Part shown: positions 47,592 to 56,263 of the stretch, piece by piece | How positions within the stretch are numbered: position 1 is the first letter of the stretch | Layout of the letters: every line of letters begins with the position of its first letter | NCBI RefSeq assembly: GCF_963678875.1 | Contig: NZ_OY787456.1 | Coordinates: 1,550,001 to 1,614,000, forward strand | Direction of reading: 5' to 3' | From: an uncultured Hyphomonas sp. | GTDB lineage: Bacteria; Pseudomonadota; Alphaproteobacteria; Caulobacterales; Hyphomonadaceae | DNA: 64,000 bases | Translations under genes and position numbers: made by a program | Notes under the pieces: model-generated | What the model was told of the DNA's origin: nothing | What the model saw: the letters and a program-made list of their open reading frames with translations, nothing else | Databases searched by the model: none

Positions 47592-48854
47592 TCAACCGGC
47601 CTTCGGGTGCAGGACGACAGGCAAGTTTGTGTAGCCCTGCACGAAGTTCGACAGGACGCGTTCCGGCTCGCCGACAACTTCGACATGTTCGAACCGGTTC
47701 AGGATCTCTTCCCACAGGATCCGGAGCTGCATTTCGGCGACACGATTGCCCATGCAGCGGTGAATGCCGAAGCCGAAAGAAACGTGACGGCGAGCATTCT
47801 GGCGATCGATCAGGAATTCGTCCGGTCGCTCGATTGCTTCTTCGTCGCGATTGCCGGAGGCATACCACATCACCACCTTGTCACCCTTGCGGATTTTCTG
47901 CCCGCCAAGTTCGGTGTCTTCGGTTGCAACCCGGCGCATGTGGGCGAGTGGTGTCTGATAGCGGATGATCTCTGAAACCATGTTGGGGATCAGCGAGGTG
48001 TCTGCTTTCAGCTTTGCGTATTGGTCCGGGAACTTGTTCAGGAAATAGACGCCGCCGGAAATCGAATTTCGGGTCGTATCATTCCCGCCCACGATCAACA
48101 GCATCAGATTGCCGAGCAATTCGATCGGATTGTTGACCATGTCCTTGGTTTTCGGATCATGAGCCAGCAAGGAAATGAAATCGAACTTCCGCGGCTCGGC
48201 GGCGCGCTTTTGCCAAAGCTCCGTGAAACTGGCGAGGCATTCATTGAGATGCTTCATCCGCCATTCCATATCCGCACCGGCCACGCCGACGGCGTCCGAG
48301 GTGGTCGCGACATCGGACCAGAAGGGCAGCTTGTGACGGTCCTCGAACGGATAGTCGAACAGCGTGGCGAGCATCTGCGTCGTCAGTTCGATGGAAACGC
48401 GGTCAACCCAGTTGAATTCTTCATTTACCGGAAGGCTGTCCAGAATGTTGCACACGCGCTGACGGATCAGGTCTTCCAGTTCCGACAACTGGCTGGGTGC
48501 GACTGCGGGCTGCGCCGCCTTGCGCTGGATGTCGTGGATCGGCGGGTCCATGGCAATGAACATGGGGGGCTGGAAATCGTCTGACGGGTCGCCAATGACA
48601 ATGCTGGGCATCGACGAGAACACCTTGTGGTTCGAGTCGACCGCGATGATGTCGTCGTATTTCGTGACCGACCAATAGGCGCCAACGGCGCTTTCAGGGC
48701 AGTAGTGGACCGGGGCTTCCTTGCGCAGCCTGCGGAAGTATTCGCCTTGTTTGTTTTGCTGGAAAATTTCCGCTTTTGAAACGTCGAAACCTTCCAGCGG
48801 AAGGCTCCACGGATCTGGAACTTCCACGTCGATAGACTGTGCAGTGTCGGCCAT
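47592..48854 (-). CDS. Cytochrome P450, CYP153-type alkane hydroxylase
   Basis: A 420-residue soluble P450. The haem ligand lies in FGFGIHRCMGN (Cys near 366), the I-helix oxygen motif is GGNDTTRN (about 258-265), and the ExxR motif is in EIIRYQTPLAHMRR (about 294). Several long stretches match CYP153 in my memory of the family, including HYCPESAVGAYWSVTKYDD, FIAMDPPIHD and NRDEEAIERPDEF. CYP153 enzymes hydroxylate the terminal carbon of medium-chain n-alkanes and need a ferredoxin and a reductase, neither of which is in this window. The subfamily is not fixed. Confidence 0.92.
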   Translation of the reverse strand: MADTAQSIDVEVPDPWSLPLEGFDVSKAEIFQQNKQGEYFRRLRKEAPVHYCPESAVGAYWSVTKYDDIIAVDSNHKVFSSMPSIVIGDPSDDFQPPMFIAMDPPIHDIQRKAAQPAVAPSQLSELEDLIRQRVCNILDSLPVNEEFNWVDRVSIELTTQMLATLFDYPFEDRHKLPFWSDVATTSDAVGVAGADMEWRMKHLNECLASFTELWQKRAAEPRKFDFISLLAHDPKTKDMVNNPIELLGNLMLLIVGGNDTTRNSISGGVYFLNKFPDQYAKLKADTSLIPNMVSEIIRYQTPLAHMRRVATEDTELGGQKIRKGDKVVMWYASGNRDEEAIERPDEFLIDRQNARRHVSFGFGIHRCMGNRVAEMQLRILWEEILNRFEHVEVVGEPERVLSNFVQGYTNLPVVLHPKAG

Positions 48855-48928
48855 ATTTTCCTCCCGAATGGGCTTTTTTCGCCCTTATGGGAGACAGAGT
48901 ACGTGCGAAGCCCGTTTCTGCAAAGATT

Positions 48929-49771
48929 TTACGCGGCCCCAATTGTTGTGCGGTGCAACAAGCGATCGTGCCCGGCATACCCACCGGTCGCCATATGCAG
49001 TACGCATCGATTGTCCCACATCAACAGCATGTCCGGCTCCCATTTGTGCCTGTACTGGAACTCCGGCCGGGTCTGCCAGCGATAGAGATCCGTGATCAGG
49101 TCCCAGCCCTCTTCGTGCTCCATCCCGGCAATCCCGACGATGTAACCGGCGCAGCCGAAGAGAGACTTGCGGCCTGTTTCAGGATGGGTGCGAATGAGGT
49201 CGTGCCGCTCTGTCGCTTCGGCATCCGCTGATGGACGGATATCCATGCTGCGCCCTTTGGCCCTGTCGTCTTTGCCATACATGCCCGCCGGCGCGTAGGC
49301 GTTGCGGGCCGAATGAATGGCGTGGCGCCCTTCAAGGCGGCTCCGCAGATCGTCCGGCATCTGCTCCAGCGCCATGTACTGATTTGCGAAGAGCGTGTCG
49401 CCGCCGCTGGGTGGAATGGTAATTCCGAACAGGCAGGTCCCTTGGGGCGGTCGTTTCTGGAAGCTCCAGTCCGAGTGCCAGCTTTCGGCGAAAATGGGCG
49501 CCGTTTCGTCCGCGGCTCGTTTGACCGCAATGATGTGCGGATGACCTTCGATCGGGGCAATGAAGGGGTCATCACCGAACGGGCCAAAGTACTGGGTAAA
49601 TCGCTCCAGGTCCGAATCGGTCATCTTTTGATCCGGAAAAGACAGGACCTGGTGGTCCAGCCAGGCCTTCCGGATTTCTGCAATCTGCTCTTTTTCCAGC
49701 GGACGGGTCAGGTCTACACCGCGCACAGTTGCGCCGCAGGCCTGCCCGGATGGTGTAATCTCCAGGCTCAT
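48929..49771 (-). CDS. TauD/TfdA-family 2-oxoglutarate dioxygenase
   Basis: A 280-residue Fe(II)/2-oxoglutarate-dependent dioxygenase. The start at 49771 is set by GGAGGAAA just upstream and gives MSLEITPSGQACGATVRGVDL. The metal triad is visible: His and Asp in ESWHSDWSF (about 98-101) and the distal His in LHRTTIGA near the end (about 274), with the 2-oxoglutarate-binding Arg in the same segment. Family members desulfonate taurine, cleave 2,4-D or hydroxylate alkyl sulfates. It lies upstream of the CYP153 gene in the same direction (74 bp), a likely two-gene accessory unit. Confidence 0.9.
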   Translation of the reverse strand: MSLEITPSGQACGATVRGVDLTRPLEKEQIAEIRKAWLDHQVLSFPDQKMTDSDLERFTQYFGPFGDDPFIAPIEGHPHIIAVKRAADETAPIFAESWHSDWSFQKRPPQGTCLFGITIPPSGGDTLFANQYMALEQMPDDLRSRLEGRHAIHSARNAYAPAGMYGKDDRAKGRSMDIRPSADAEATERHDLIRTHPETGRKSLFGCAGYIVGIAGMEHEEGWDLITDLYRWQTRPEFQYRHKWEPDMLLMWDNRCVLHMATGGYAGHDRLLHRTTIGAA

Positions 49772-49830
49772 ATGCGTTTCCTCCAATACGCATCTTATCA
49801 CGACGCGCCTGCTCGCCTAGAACACAGGCA

Positions 49831-51141
49831 ATGAGCGACCTGTTTGAAGCTGCCGGCATGTCGGAAGGGGCGCCGCGTCCCCTTGCGGACCGGTTGCGCC
49901 CGCAGAAGCTGTCGGAAGTTGTCGGGCAGGACCATCTGGTCGGCCAGGATGGCACGCTCACGCGCATGCTGCAGGCTAAGCGCCTGTCGTCCATCATTTT
50001 CTGGGGGCCGCCGGGCGTGGGCAAGACCACCATCGCCCGCCTGCTGGCGCAGGAAACGGATCTCGAGTTTGAAGCGATCAGCGCGATCTTCTCAGGCGTA
50101 AAAGATCTGCGTGCTGCGTTCGACCGGGCCGAAGGGCGTCGCAAGGTGGGCAAAGGCACGCTTTTGTTCGTTGATGAGATCCACCGCTTCAACAAAGCGC
50201 AGCAGGACGGCTTCCTGCCCTTTGTCGAGAGCGGTGTCGTCACGCTGGTCGGCGCAACGACGGAAAATCCCAGCTTCGAGATCAATGGCGCGCTTCTCTC
50301 CCGTTGCCAGGTACTGGTGCTCAAGCGTTTGGAAGAGGCAGCTTTGCTGGAACTTGTCAGCCGGGCAGAGATGCTGGAAGGGCGGCCGTTGCCGGTTGTT
50401 GAAGAGGCTGTGGCGCCAATCCTCGCAATGGCGGATGGAGATGGGCGCTACCTCCTCAATATTGTGGAACAGATTTACGCGCTCGCTGGCCCGAAATCCG
50501 TTCTGAGCCTCCCGCAAGTCACGGCTGGGCTGCAAAAGCGCGCGCCTGCCTATGACAAGACAGGAGATGGGCATTACAACCTTATTTCCGCACTGCACAA
50601 ATCCGTACGGGGATCGGATCCTGATGCGGCGCTCTACTGGTTCGCGAGAATGATCGACGGTGGGGAAGACCCGCTTTACCTGGCCCGACGCCTGGTCCGG
50701 ATGGCGAGCGAGGATATTGGTCTTGCCGATCCGACCGCGCTGATGGTGACCAGCGAAGCCGCACGGGCTTATGAGCGTATGGGGTCTCCTGAAGGAGAAC
50801 TGGCTCTGGCCCATGCGGTCATTCATCTTGCCACAGCCCCGAAATCCAATTCGGCCTATGTTGCGTGGAAAGCGGCGCTGCGTTCTGCCCGCGAGACTGG
50901 CAGCCTGATGCCGCCGAAGCATATTCTGAATGCGCCGACGAAAATGATGAAAGATCAGGGGTATGGCGAAGGATACGCCTATGATCACGATACGGAGGAA
51001 GGTGTTTCCGGGCAGAATTACTTCCCGGACGGCATGGCGCGGCAGGCATTCTACCAGCCCAAGGGGGAAGGGCGGGAGAAGCCGATTGCCGAGCGGCTTG
51101 CATGGGTGGCGAAGATCCGGGACCGAAAGGGCGGCGCGTGA
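49831..51141 (+). CDS. rarA: Replication-associated recombination protein A (RarA/MgsA)
   Basis: A 436-residue AAA+ ATPase of the clamp-loader clade. Walker A is GPPGVGKTT (about 64), Walker B LFVDEIHRFNKAQQD (about 113), sensor 1 LVGATTENPSFEIN, and the C-terminal RarA domain contains YDKTGDGHYNLISALHKSVRGSDPDAALYWFARMI (about 240-275). It acts at stalled replication forks. Convergent or divergent partners: TauD starts on the other strand 59 bp away. The TGA overlaps the GTG start of the pseudouridine synthase (GTGA). Confidence 0.96.
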   Translation: MSDLFEAAGMSEGAPRPLADRLRPQKLSEVVGQDHLVGQDGTLTRMLQAKRLSSIIFWGPPGVGKTTIARLLAQETDLEFEAISAIFSGVKDLRAAFDRAEGRRKVGKGTLLFVDEIHRFNKAQQDGFLPFVESGVVTLVGATTENPSFEINGALLSRCQVLVLKRLEEAALLELVSRAEMLEGRPLPVVEEAVAPILAMADGDGRYLLNIVEQIYALAGPKSVLSLPQVTAGLQKRAPAYDKTGDGHYNLISALHKSVRGSDPDAALYWFARMIDGGEDPLYLARRLVRMASEDIGLADPTALMVTSEAARAYERMGSPEGELALAHAVIHLATAPKSNSAYVAWKAALRSARETGSLMPPKHILNAPTKMMKDQGYGEGYAYDHDTEEGVSGQNYFPDGMARQAFYQPKGEGREKPIAERLAWVAKIRDRKGGA

Positions 51142-51869
51142 CCCGAAACCGTCCGGTGCCGAAAGTCAGCGCGGAAGATGCCGCCTTCGTACGCGGTCTT
51201 GTCATTCATGAGGATGGCAAGGTGATCGTATTCAACAAGCCTTCCGGCCTGGCTGTGCAGGGCGGCGGCGGTGTTGCACAGTCTCTCGACGACCTGCTGG
51301 CTGCGTTTGCCAAGTCGAATGGTAAGCGGCCGCGTTTGGTCCACCGGCTGGATCAGGGGACATCCGGTGTGATGATCACAGCACGAACCCAGCCGGCTGC
51401 TGCATTTCTATCTGAAGAGTTCGCGTCTCGCCGGACTGAAAAGACCTACCTCGCTCTTGTCCGGGGCGGGCTGCCTGCTTCTGATGAAGGGGCGCTGGAT
51501 GCGCCGCTGGTGAAAGTTGCGGAGGCGGGGCGGCCGCGCATGATCGCAGCGAAGCCTGATCGGAAAGGGGCGCAGGCTGCTGTCACGCATTGGCGAATTC
51601 TAAGCCGCGCAGGCGATGCAGCGCTCGTTGAAGCGCGCCCTGAAACCGGGCGCATGCACCAGATCCGCGCGCACCTTTCCATCGCCGGGATGCCCATACT
51701 GGGAGACTGGCTCTACGGGGCGGGGGCGCAGGGTGCGCCGCGTCTGATGCTGCACGCCGCGAAACTTAGTGTCCGGCATCCGGACGGGATGGAGATGCGC
51801 TTCGATGCGCCCCTGCCGGAAGATTTCAGGCAGCTCGCTGAAAAGCTCGGCCTTCAGTCCGGCTTGTAA
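51138..51869 (+). CDS. RluA-family pseudouridine synthase
   Basis: A 243-residue pseudouridine synthase starting at GTG 51138, coupled to the rarA stop; an ATG 36 bases upstream lies inside rarA. The catalytic Asp is in HRLDQGTSGVMI (about 71), and RMHQIRAHLS with PILGDWLYG are the family signatures. There is no N-terminal S4 domain, unlike RluC. It makes pseudouridine in rRNA or tRNA; target unknown. Its 3' end overlaps the convergent epimerase gene by 16 bases. Confidence 0.9.
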   Translation: MTRNRPVPKVSAEDAAFVRGLVIHEDGKVIVFNKPSGLAVQGGGGVAQSLDDLLAAFAKSNGKRPRLVHRLDQGTSGVMITARTQPAAAFLSEEFASRRTEKTYLALVRGGLPASDEGALDAPLVKVAEAGRPRMIAAKPDRKGAQAAVTHWRILSRAGDAALVEARPETGRMHQIRAHLSIAGMPILGDWLYGAGAQGAPRLMLHAAKLSVRHPDGMEMRFDAPLPEDFRQLAEKLGLQSGL

Positions 51870-52858
51870 TAGTCACGGTACCAGTCAACGAATGCCTCGA
51901 TGCCGGCGTTGACGTCCGTCGTGGGAACGTATCCAGTCAAGGCCTGCAGCAGGCTGACGTCGGCATAGGTTTGCTTCACATCGCCGGGCTGCATGTCGAG
52001 CATGTTCTTCACGGCCGTCTTGCCGATCGCGTTTTCGATTGCTTCGATATAGTCCATCAACCGGACCGGGTCTGCGTGTCCGATATTGACCAGTCGATAG
52101 GGCGCGACGGGGCTGAGGGAGTCACCACGGGAAACGGGTTGTCCTGCGACCGGGGGCGTATCCATCAGTCGGCGGATCGCCTCGACAAGGTCATCGATAT
52201 AGGTGAAGTCACGCATCAGGTCGCCATGATTGTAGACGTCAATCGGCTCGTTCCGGAAGATTCGGTCGGTGAACAGGAAGAACGCCATGTCCGGTCTGCC
52301 CCATGGCCCGTAGACGCTGAAGAAGCGGAGCAGGGTGGTTGGCGTCCCGTAGAGGTGCGAATGGCTGTGCGCGATCAATTCGCTGGACAGTTTGGTGGCG
52401 GCGTAAATGGTGAGAGGATGAGGGGCCGGATCGGTTTCCTCAAACGGGAATTTCTGATTTGCGCCGTAGGCGGACGAGGTGGATGCCAGTACGAGGTGCT
52501 TGATGTCGTGAAGCCGCGAGAGCTCGATCACGTTGAAGGATCCAACGATATTGGAGGATATGTACTCCCTCGGGTGGTCCAGGCTGTAGCGGACGCCAGC
52601 CTGAGCTGCGAGATGAACCACAATGTCGGGTGTGCTTTCGCTGAACGCTGCGGTCATCGCTGCTTCGTCTTCGACCTTTATTTCGTGCATCCGGAAATTG
52701 TCGAAGGTTTCCAGCCGTTTGACGCGGTTCCGTTTCAGGGCGACGTCATAGTAAGCGGAAAAACAATCCACACCCGTGACCTCGTGACCCTCCCGGGCGA
52801 GGCGAAGAGATAGTTCACTGCCAATAAAACCGGCGGCGCCGGTAACGAGGATCTTCAT
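51854..52858 (-). CDS. NAD-dependent nucleotide-sugar epimerase, UDP-glucuronate 4-epimerase-like
   Basis: A 334-residue extended SDR. KILVTGAAGFIGSELSLRLAREGHEVTGVD (residues 2-31) is the Rossmann motif, YGANQKFPFEE contributes Ser/Thr, and YAATKLSSE contains the Tyr-x3-Lys pair (about 150). The HAAQAGVRYSL motif and length are those of UDP-glucuronate 4-epimerases (NAD-dependent epimerase/dehydratase family). It would supply UDP-galacturonate for a polysaccharide. The ATG at 52858 gives the canonical N-terminus. Convergent overlap with rluA. Confidence 0.88.
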   Translation of the reverse strand: MKILVTGAAGFIGSELSLRLAREGHEVTGVDCFSAYYDVALKRNRVKRLETFDNFRMHEIKVEDEAAMTAAFSESTPDIVVHLAAQAGVRYSLDHPREYISSNIVGSFNVIELSRLHDIKHLVLASTSSAYGANQKFPFEETDPAPHPLTIYAATKLSSELIAHSHSHLYGTPTTLLRFFSVYGPWGRPDMAFFLFTDRIFRNEPIDVYNHGDLMRDFTYIDDLVEAIRRLMDTPPVAGQPVSRGDSLSPVAPYRLVNIGHADPVRLMDYIEAIENAIGKTAVKNMLDMQPGDVKQTYADVSLLQALTGYVPTTDVNAGIEAFVDWYRDYYKPD

Positions 52859-52930
52859 GCTCATGCCCTGTTTTGGGTTCCGGGCTATATGATCGCAGCC
52901 GTCCGTACAAGCATTGGACACCGCAATATA

Positions 52931-52964
52931 GAAAAGGCCTTCCGGGAGTTCGAAAGGCCTTTTC
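52931..52964 (-). terminator. Rho-independent terminator after sppA
   Basis: GAAAAGGCCTT (52931-52941) pairs with AAGGCCTTTTC (52954-52964), 12-base loop. The A/T-rich ends of the stem give a T run on either strand; by position it closes sppA, 28 bp before it. Confidence 0.75.
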
Positions 52965-52991
52965 CGTCAGGTTCCGGTCAGGTCTATGCGT

Positions 52992-54764
52992 CTACCGCTC
53001 GTTGATGCGCGGGACGATCGCCTGGGCTTCGCCGGAGCTGAGCGCCCGTGCCGTGGCGAGTTCATCCAGCAGGACCTGGATGCGCTTGTCTTCGGTGAGG
53101 CTGGAGATTGCCGCCATGGATTCTGCTGTCTGGGCAGATGCGCCGAATAGGCTTTCGAGGGCTTCGAGGCCGGATTTGCGATGCGGGTAGTAGATGAGAC
53201 GCGGTGTGTCGTCTGCATCGATACCGGCAAGTTCCTTGGCTTTTTCGATGGCATCGGTGAATGAGCCGAGTTCGTCTACCAGGCCGCGTTCGAGCGCGTC
53301 CTCACCGCTCCACACATGGCCACGGGCAACATCGTGGACTTCGTCATAAGTCATGCCCCGGCCGTCGGCGACGATGCCGACAAAGCGGTCATAGCCGCGT
53401 TTCAGCGAGGCTTTCACTTCGGCTTCCTGCTCAGGCGTGAACCGGTCCATCCCGTAAGCGTCGGCGAACTCGCCGCCGACAGAGATGGTGTCAAACGTGA
53501 CGCCCAGCTTGTTGAAGCCGCCGGCGAGCGCGAACTTGCCGCCGAAGATTCCGATGGAACCCGTGATCGTCGAGCGGTTGGCAACGATGTAGTCGGCGCC
53601 GGCGGAGACATAGTATCCGCCAGATGCTGCCAGCGGGCCCATGGACACGACGACCGGTTTGCCTTTGGCCTGGACGCGCTCGATGGCGTTCCAGATCTGG
53701 TCGGATGCGGTCGGGGAGCCTCCGGGGCTGTCGACGCGGAACACAATCGCCTCGACCTTGTCATTATCACCGGCATCGAGAATGGCCCGCGCAATCGTGT
53801 CGGAGGCAAAGGCCGGACCTGATTCAAACGGCGAGCCAGAACCAGTGCCGCCGGTCACCACGGCGCCTTCGCCACCAACAACGGCGATGGCTGGAGCTTT
53901 CAGCGGCAGGGAAGGCGGGGTGTAGCTGGCGAGATCCACGAACGCGGCGCCTTTGCCGGCTTTCTCCTTCGCAGCCTCTTCGGCTTGTTCAGGGTAGCCT
54001 TCCTTGTCCATTAGCTTGTTGGCGATGATCTGCTCTGACGTCATGGGGCCGCTCTCCAGGGCGGTCTTCACTTCTGACACAGTGAGGCCGCGATCAGCAG
54101 CGATGTCATTCAGCGACTGGGACCACAGAGATTCGGCCAGTTGCGTCATCGCTTCCCGGTGAGGTTCGGTATAGCCGCTCTCGCTATAGGAGTTCGGTGC
54201 GTTCTTGTATTCGTAGAAGGGATAGATTTCCGGGGTCACATCGATCTTTTCGAACAGGCCCTTGAGGAATTCCGTTTCGAAGGTCACGCCTGCGGCGAAG
54301 ACTTCCGAACCAGGCTGGATCCAGACTTCGTCGGCGGGCGCGATTGAGCGCAGGGCTGACGGGCCGCCGACACCAAACGTGCCTTGCGTATGAGCGATCA
54401 CGAATTTTCCGGAGTCGCGGAAACTGATCAGAGCTTCACGAAGTTCCTCTGCCCGGGAGCTTCCGATCCCCACTGTTGCCCCTCTCAGGTACAGCCCTTT
54501 CACCGAGTCATCGGCTTCGGCTGCCTGAAGTTTGGTCAAAAGGTCTACAAAACCGGGCGTTTCTGAAAAAGCTGCAATTCCGCTGACAGGCGCCTGATCC
54601 GAGAATTCTGTGTTCAGGTCGAGGGACAGGACGATATTGTCAGGCGTGTCCGGCGCAGACGAGGCGGCGCTGACAATGAGTCCGACGAACAAAAACGCCA
54701 TCAGAAAAAAGAAGAGGATCATGGCGACGAGGGCACCTGCCATCGACAGGAAAAAAGTTCTCAT
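52992..54764 (-). CDS. sppA: Signal peptide peptidase SppA (67K type)
   Basis: A 590-residue membrane-anchored serine protease, the long form with two SppA domains. ATG 54764 gives MRTFFLSMAGALVAMILFFFLMAFLFVG, a single N-terminal helix. The catalytic Lys should be in RDSGKFVIAHTQ (about 117) of the first domain, and the Ser in GPLAASGGYYVSAG (about 378) of the second, the Ser/Lys dyad arrangement of E. coli SppA. It cuts released signal peptides within the membrane. Single gene with its own terminator. Confidence 0.92.
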   Translation of the reverse strand: MRTFFLSMAGALVAMILFFFLMAFLFVGLIVSAASSAPDTPDNIVLSLDLNTEFSDQAPVSGIAAFSETPGFVDLLTKLQAAEADDSVKGLYLRGATVGIGSSRAEELREALISFRDSGKFVIAHTQGTFGVGGPSALRSIAPADEVWIQPGSEVFAAGVTFETEFLKGLFEKIDVTPEIYPFYEYKNAPNSYSESGYTEPHREAMTQLAESLWSQSLNDIAADRGLTVSEVKTALESGPMTSEQIIANKLMDKEGYPEQAEEAAKEKAGKGAAFVDLASYTPPSLPLKAPAIAVVGGEGAVVTGGTGSGSPFESGPAFASDTIARAILDAGDNDKVEAIVFRVDSPGGSPTASDQIWNAIERVQAKGKPVVVSMGPLAASGGYYVSAGADYIVANRSTITGSIGIFGGKFALAGGFNKLGVTFDTISVGGEFADAYGMDRFTPEQEAEVKASLKRGYDRFVGIVADGRGMTYDEVHDVARGHVWSGEDALERGLVDELGSFTDAIEKAKELAGIDADDTPRLIYYPHRKSGLEALESLFGASAQTAESMAAISSLTEDKRIQVLLDELATARALSSGEAQAIVPRINER

Positions 54765-54959
54765 TGGGGTGTGGTCTCCGGTTCTGACCATTGGGGTATC
54801 TGACCCCTGGTATTGTCGATAAACGATAAAATGTAAAGGTTCGGCTCTGCTGACGGGCGAAATTTGCAGCAAAACGCATATATCGTGAAAGAACTGCTGG
54901 AATGCGGTGCGAACGGGTGTTGCCAGCGAATGAAAGAGTGGTTATCCCGGCGCCTCCGT

Positions 54960-55034
54960 TGGGGTGTCGCCAAGTGGTAAGGCACCGGTTTTTGGTACCG
55001 GCATTCCCAGGTTCGAATCCTGGCACCCCAGCCA
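54960..55034 (+). tRNA. tRNA-Gln (anticodon TTG)
   Basis: A 75-nt tRNA with encoded GCCA end. Acceptor arms TGGGGTG (54960-54966) and CACCCCA (55024-55030) pair fully; the anticodon arm CCGGT-TTTTGGT-ACCGG displays TTG, and the T arm is CCAGG-TTCGAAT-CCTGG. It is very close to E. coli tRNA-Gln. It reads CAA and (by wobble) CAG codons. Confidence 0.97.
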
Positions 55035-55462
55035 TCCTTTCAAGGCAGCTTCTGCCTGTTGGATTTACTGCCGCTCAGCTTCTGATCATGTCCCTGTATC
55101 GCGGCTTTGTACTGCACGCGATGTGTTGCGTTCGTACGGGCGCCCGATATTTTCTAAATGAATCGTAAAGCCTTGTTGATCGTGTCACAGAGGGTTGTTA
55201 GCGTCCTGTTTCACAGCTAAGGGCTTGCCGCGGACCTGCCAGAAGGTGGGCCAATCAGGGATCAATGACAGAGGGCGGTCAACGCCCCGGAAAACTCAGG
55301 GGAGGTGTTGGGCGGTCTCCGTCTCTCTGCTTCCAAGGGAACTTGCCTCGTTTGTGTGTGAGGCGTTGTAAGGACCGGGACACTCTCGTTAGCGGAGTGC
55401 CCGTATGTCGGATTTCCCGCGCGACACCAGCGCGACCGTTTGGAGAGTGAGAGGCAAACCTC
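55035..55462 (+). promoter_or_regulatory. Leader region of the TonB operon
   Basis: A 428-base stretch with no convincing gene between tRNA-Gln and the DUF3450 gene. The right half is rich in potential hairpins; the best is CGGG-a-CACTC (55376-55385) with GAGTGCCCG (55395-55403), nine-base loop, 60 bases before the start codon. This could be a 5' untranslated leader that controls the operon. I recognise no known riboswitch. Confidence 0.45.
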
Positions 55463-56230
55463 ATGAAGAAACTTCTGTCACCAGCTCGCGGCGTGATCGC
55501 CGCGGCGCTTATCGCAGGACTGGCCATCCCGGCCCAGGCCCAGTTGCGCCAGGCGCTCGATGTCGGCGAACAGGCGACCCGCCGTGCAGAGCAGGTCCAG
55601 AACCAGATCAACCAGCTGGACGATGAGCGGACCGACATGGTTCGCGAATACCGTACGCTTCTGCAGCGCCGCGATGCTGCTGACCTGTACGCAAAACAGC
55701 AGGAACTGGTTGTTGCCTCGCAGCGTGAGGAAATCGCCTCTCTGACCGAGCAGCTCGGCTCGATCGACGACATCACCGCTCAGACGGTTCCGATGCTCCT
55801 CGGCATGGTCGAAGACCTCAAGACGTTCGTCGCCGCCGACCTGCCGTTCAAGACGGTTGAGCGTTCGGCTCGCCTCGAAGCCCTCGATGGCATCATGACG
55901 CAACCGGATGTGACCCCGGCCGAACAGTACCGCCTGATCATGGAAGCCTATCAGGCTGAAATGGAATATGGCCGCACGATCAGCACCTGGCAGGAAGAGA
56001 TCGACATCGACGGCAACCCGACGACGGTCGACATGTTCCTCTATGGCCGCGTCGCGCTCGTCTATCTGACGCCAAACGGCAAGGCCGCGACCTACAATCG
56101 CTCCACCGGTGCGTGGGAAGCGCTTCCGGGCAAGTATGTGGCTGACATTCAGAAAGCCATCCGGGTCGCTCAAGCCAAAGCGCAGCAGACCGTTCTGTTC
56201 GCTCCGATCCAGAAGTTCCAGGTCCAGTAA
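55463..56230 (+). CDS. DUF3450 periplasmic coiled-coil protein
   Basis: A 255-residue secreted protein: signal peptide MKKLLSPARG to PAQAQ, then a long coiled coil (about 30-120, rich in Glu, Gln and Arg), and a C-terminal folded part ending LFAPIQKFQVQ. DUF3450 is found as the first gene of ExbB/ExbD/TonB clusters in Alteromonas-like and alphaproteobacterial genomes. The partner is expected to be the periplasmic coiled-coil of the next protein. Start supported by GAGAGGC upstream. Confidence 0.88.
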   Translation: MKKLLSPARGVIAAALIAGLAIPAQAQLRQALDVGEQATRRAEQVQNQINQLDDERTDMVREYRTLLQRRDAADLYAKQQELVVASQREEIASLTEQLGSIDDITAQTVPMLLGMVEDLKTFVAADLPFKTVERSARLEALDGIMTQPDVTPAEQYRLIMEAYQAEMEYGRTISTWQEEIDIDGNPTTVDMFLYGRVALVYLTPNGKAATYNRSTGAWEALPGKYVADIQKAIRVAQAKAQQTVLFAPIQKFQVQ

Positions 56231-56263
56231 GGCCCGGCTCAGAGAACTAAGAGGAAAACCGTA

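Noticed and set aside
46196..47686. Long open frame antisense to the HtrA gene
   Set aside because: The plus-strand protease has all catalytic motifs; the antisense frame has low-complexity histidine-rich composition typical of shadows.
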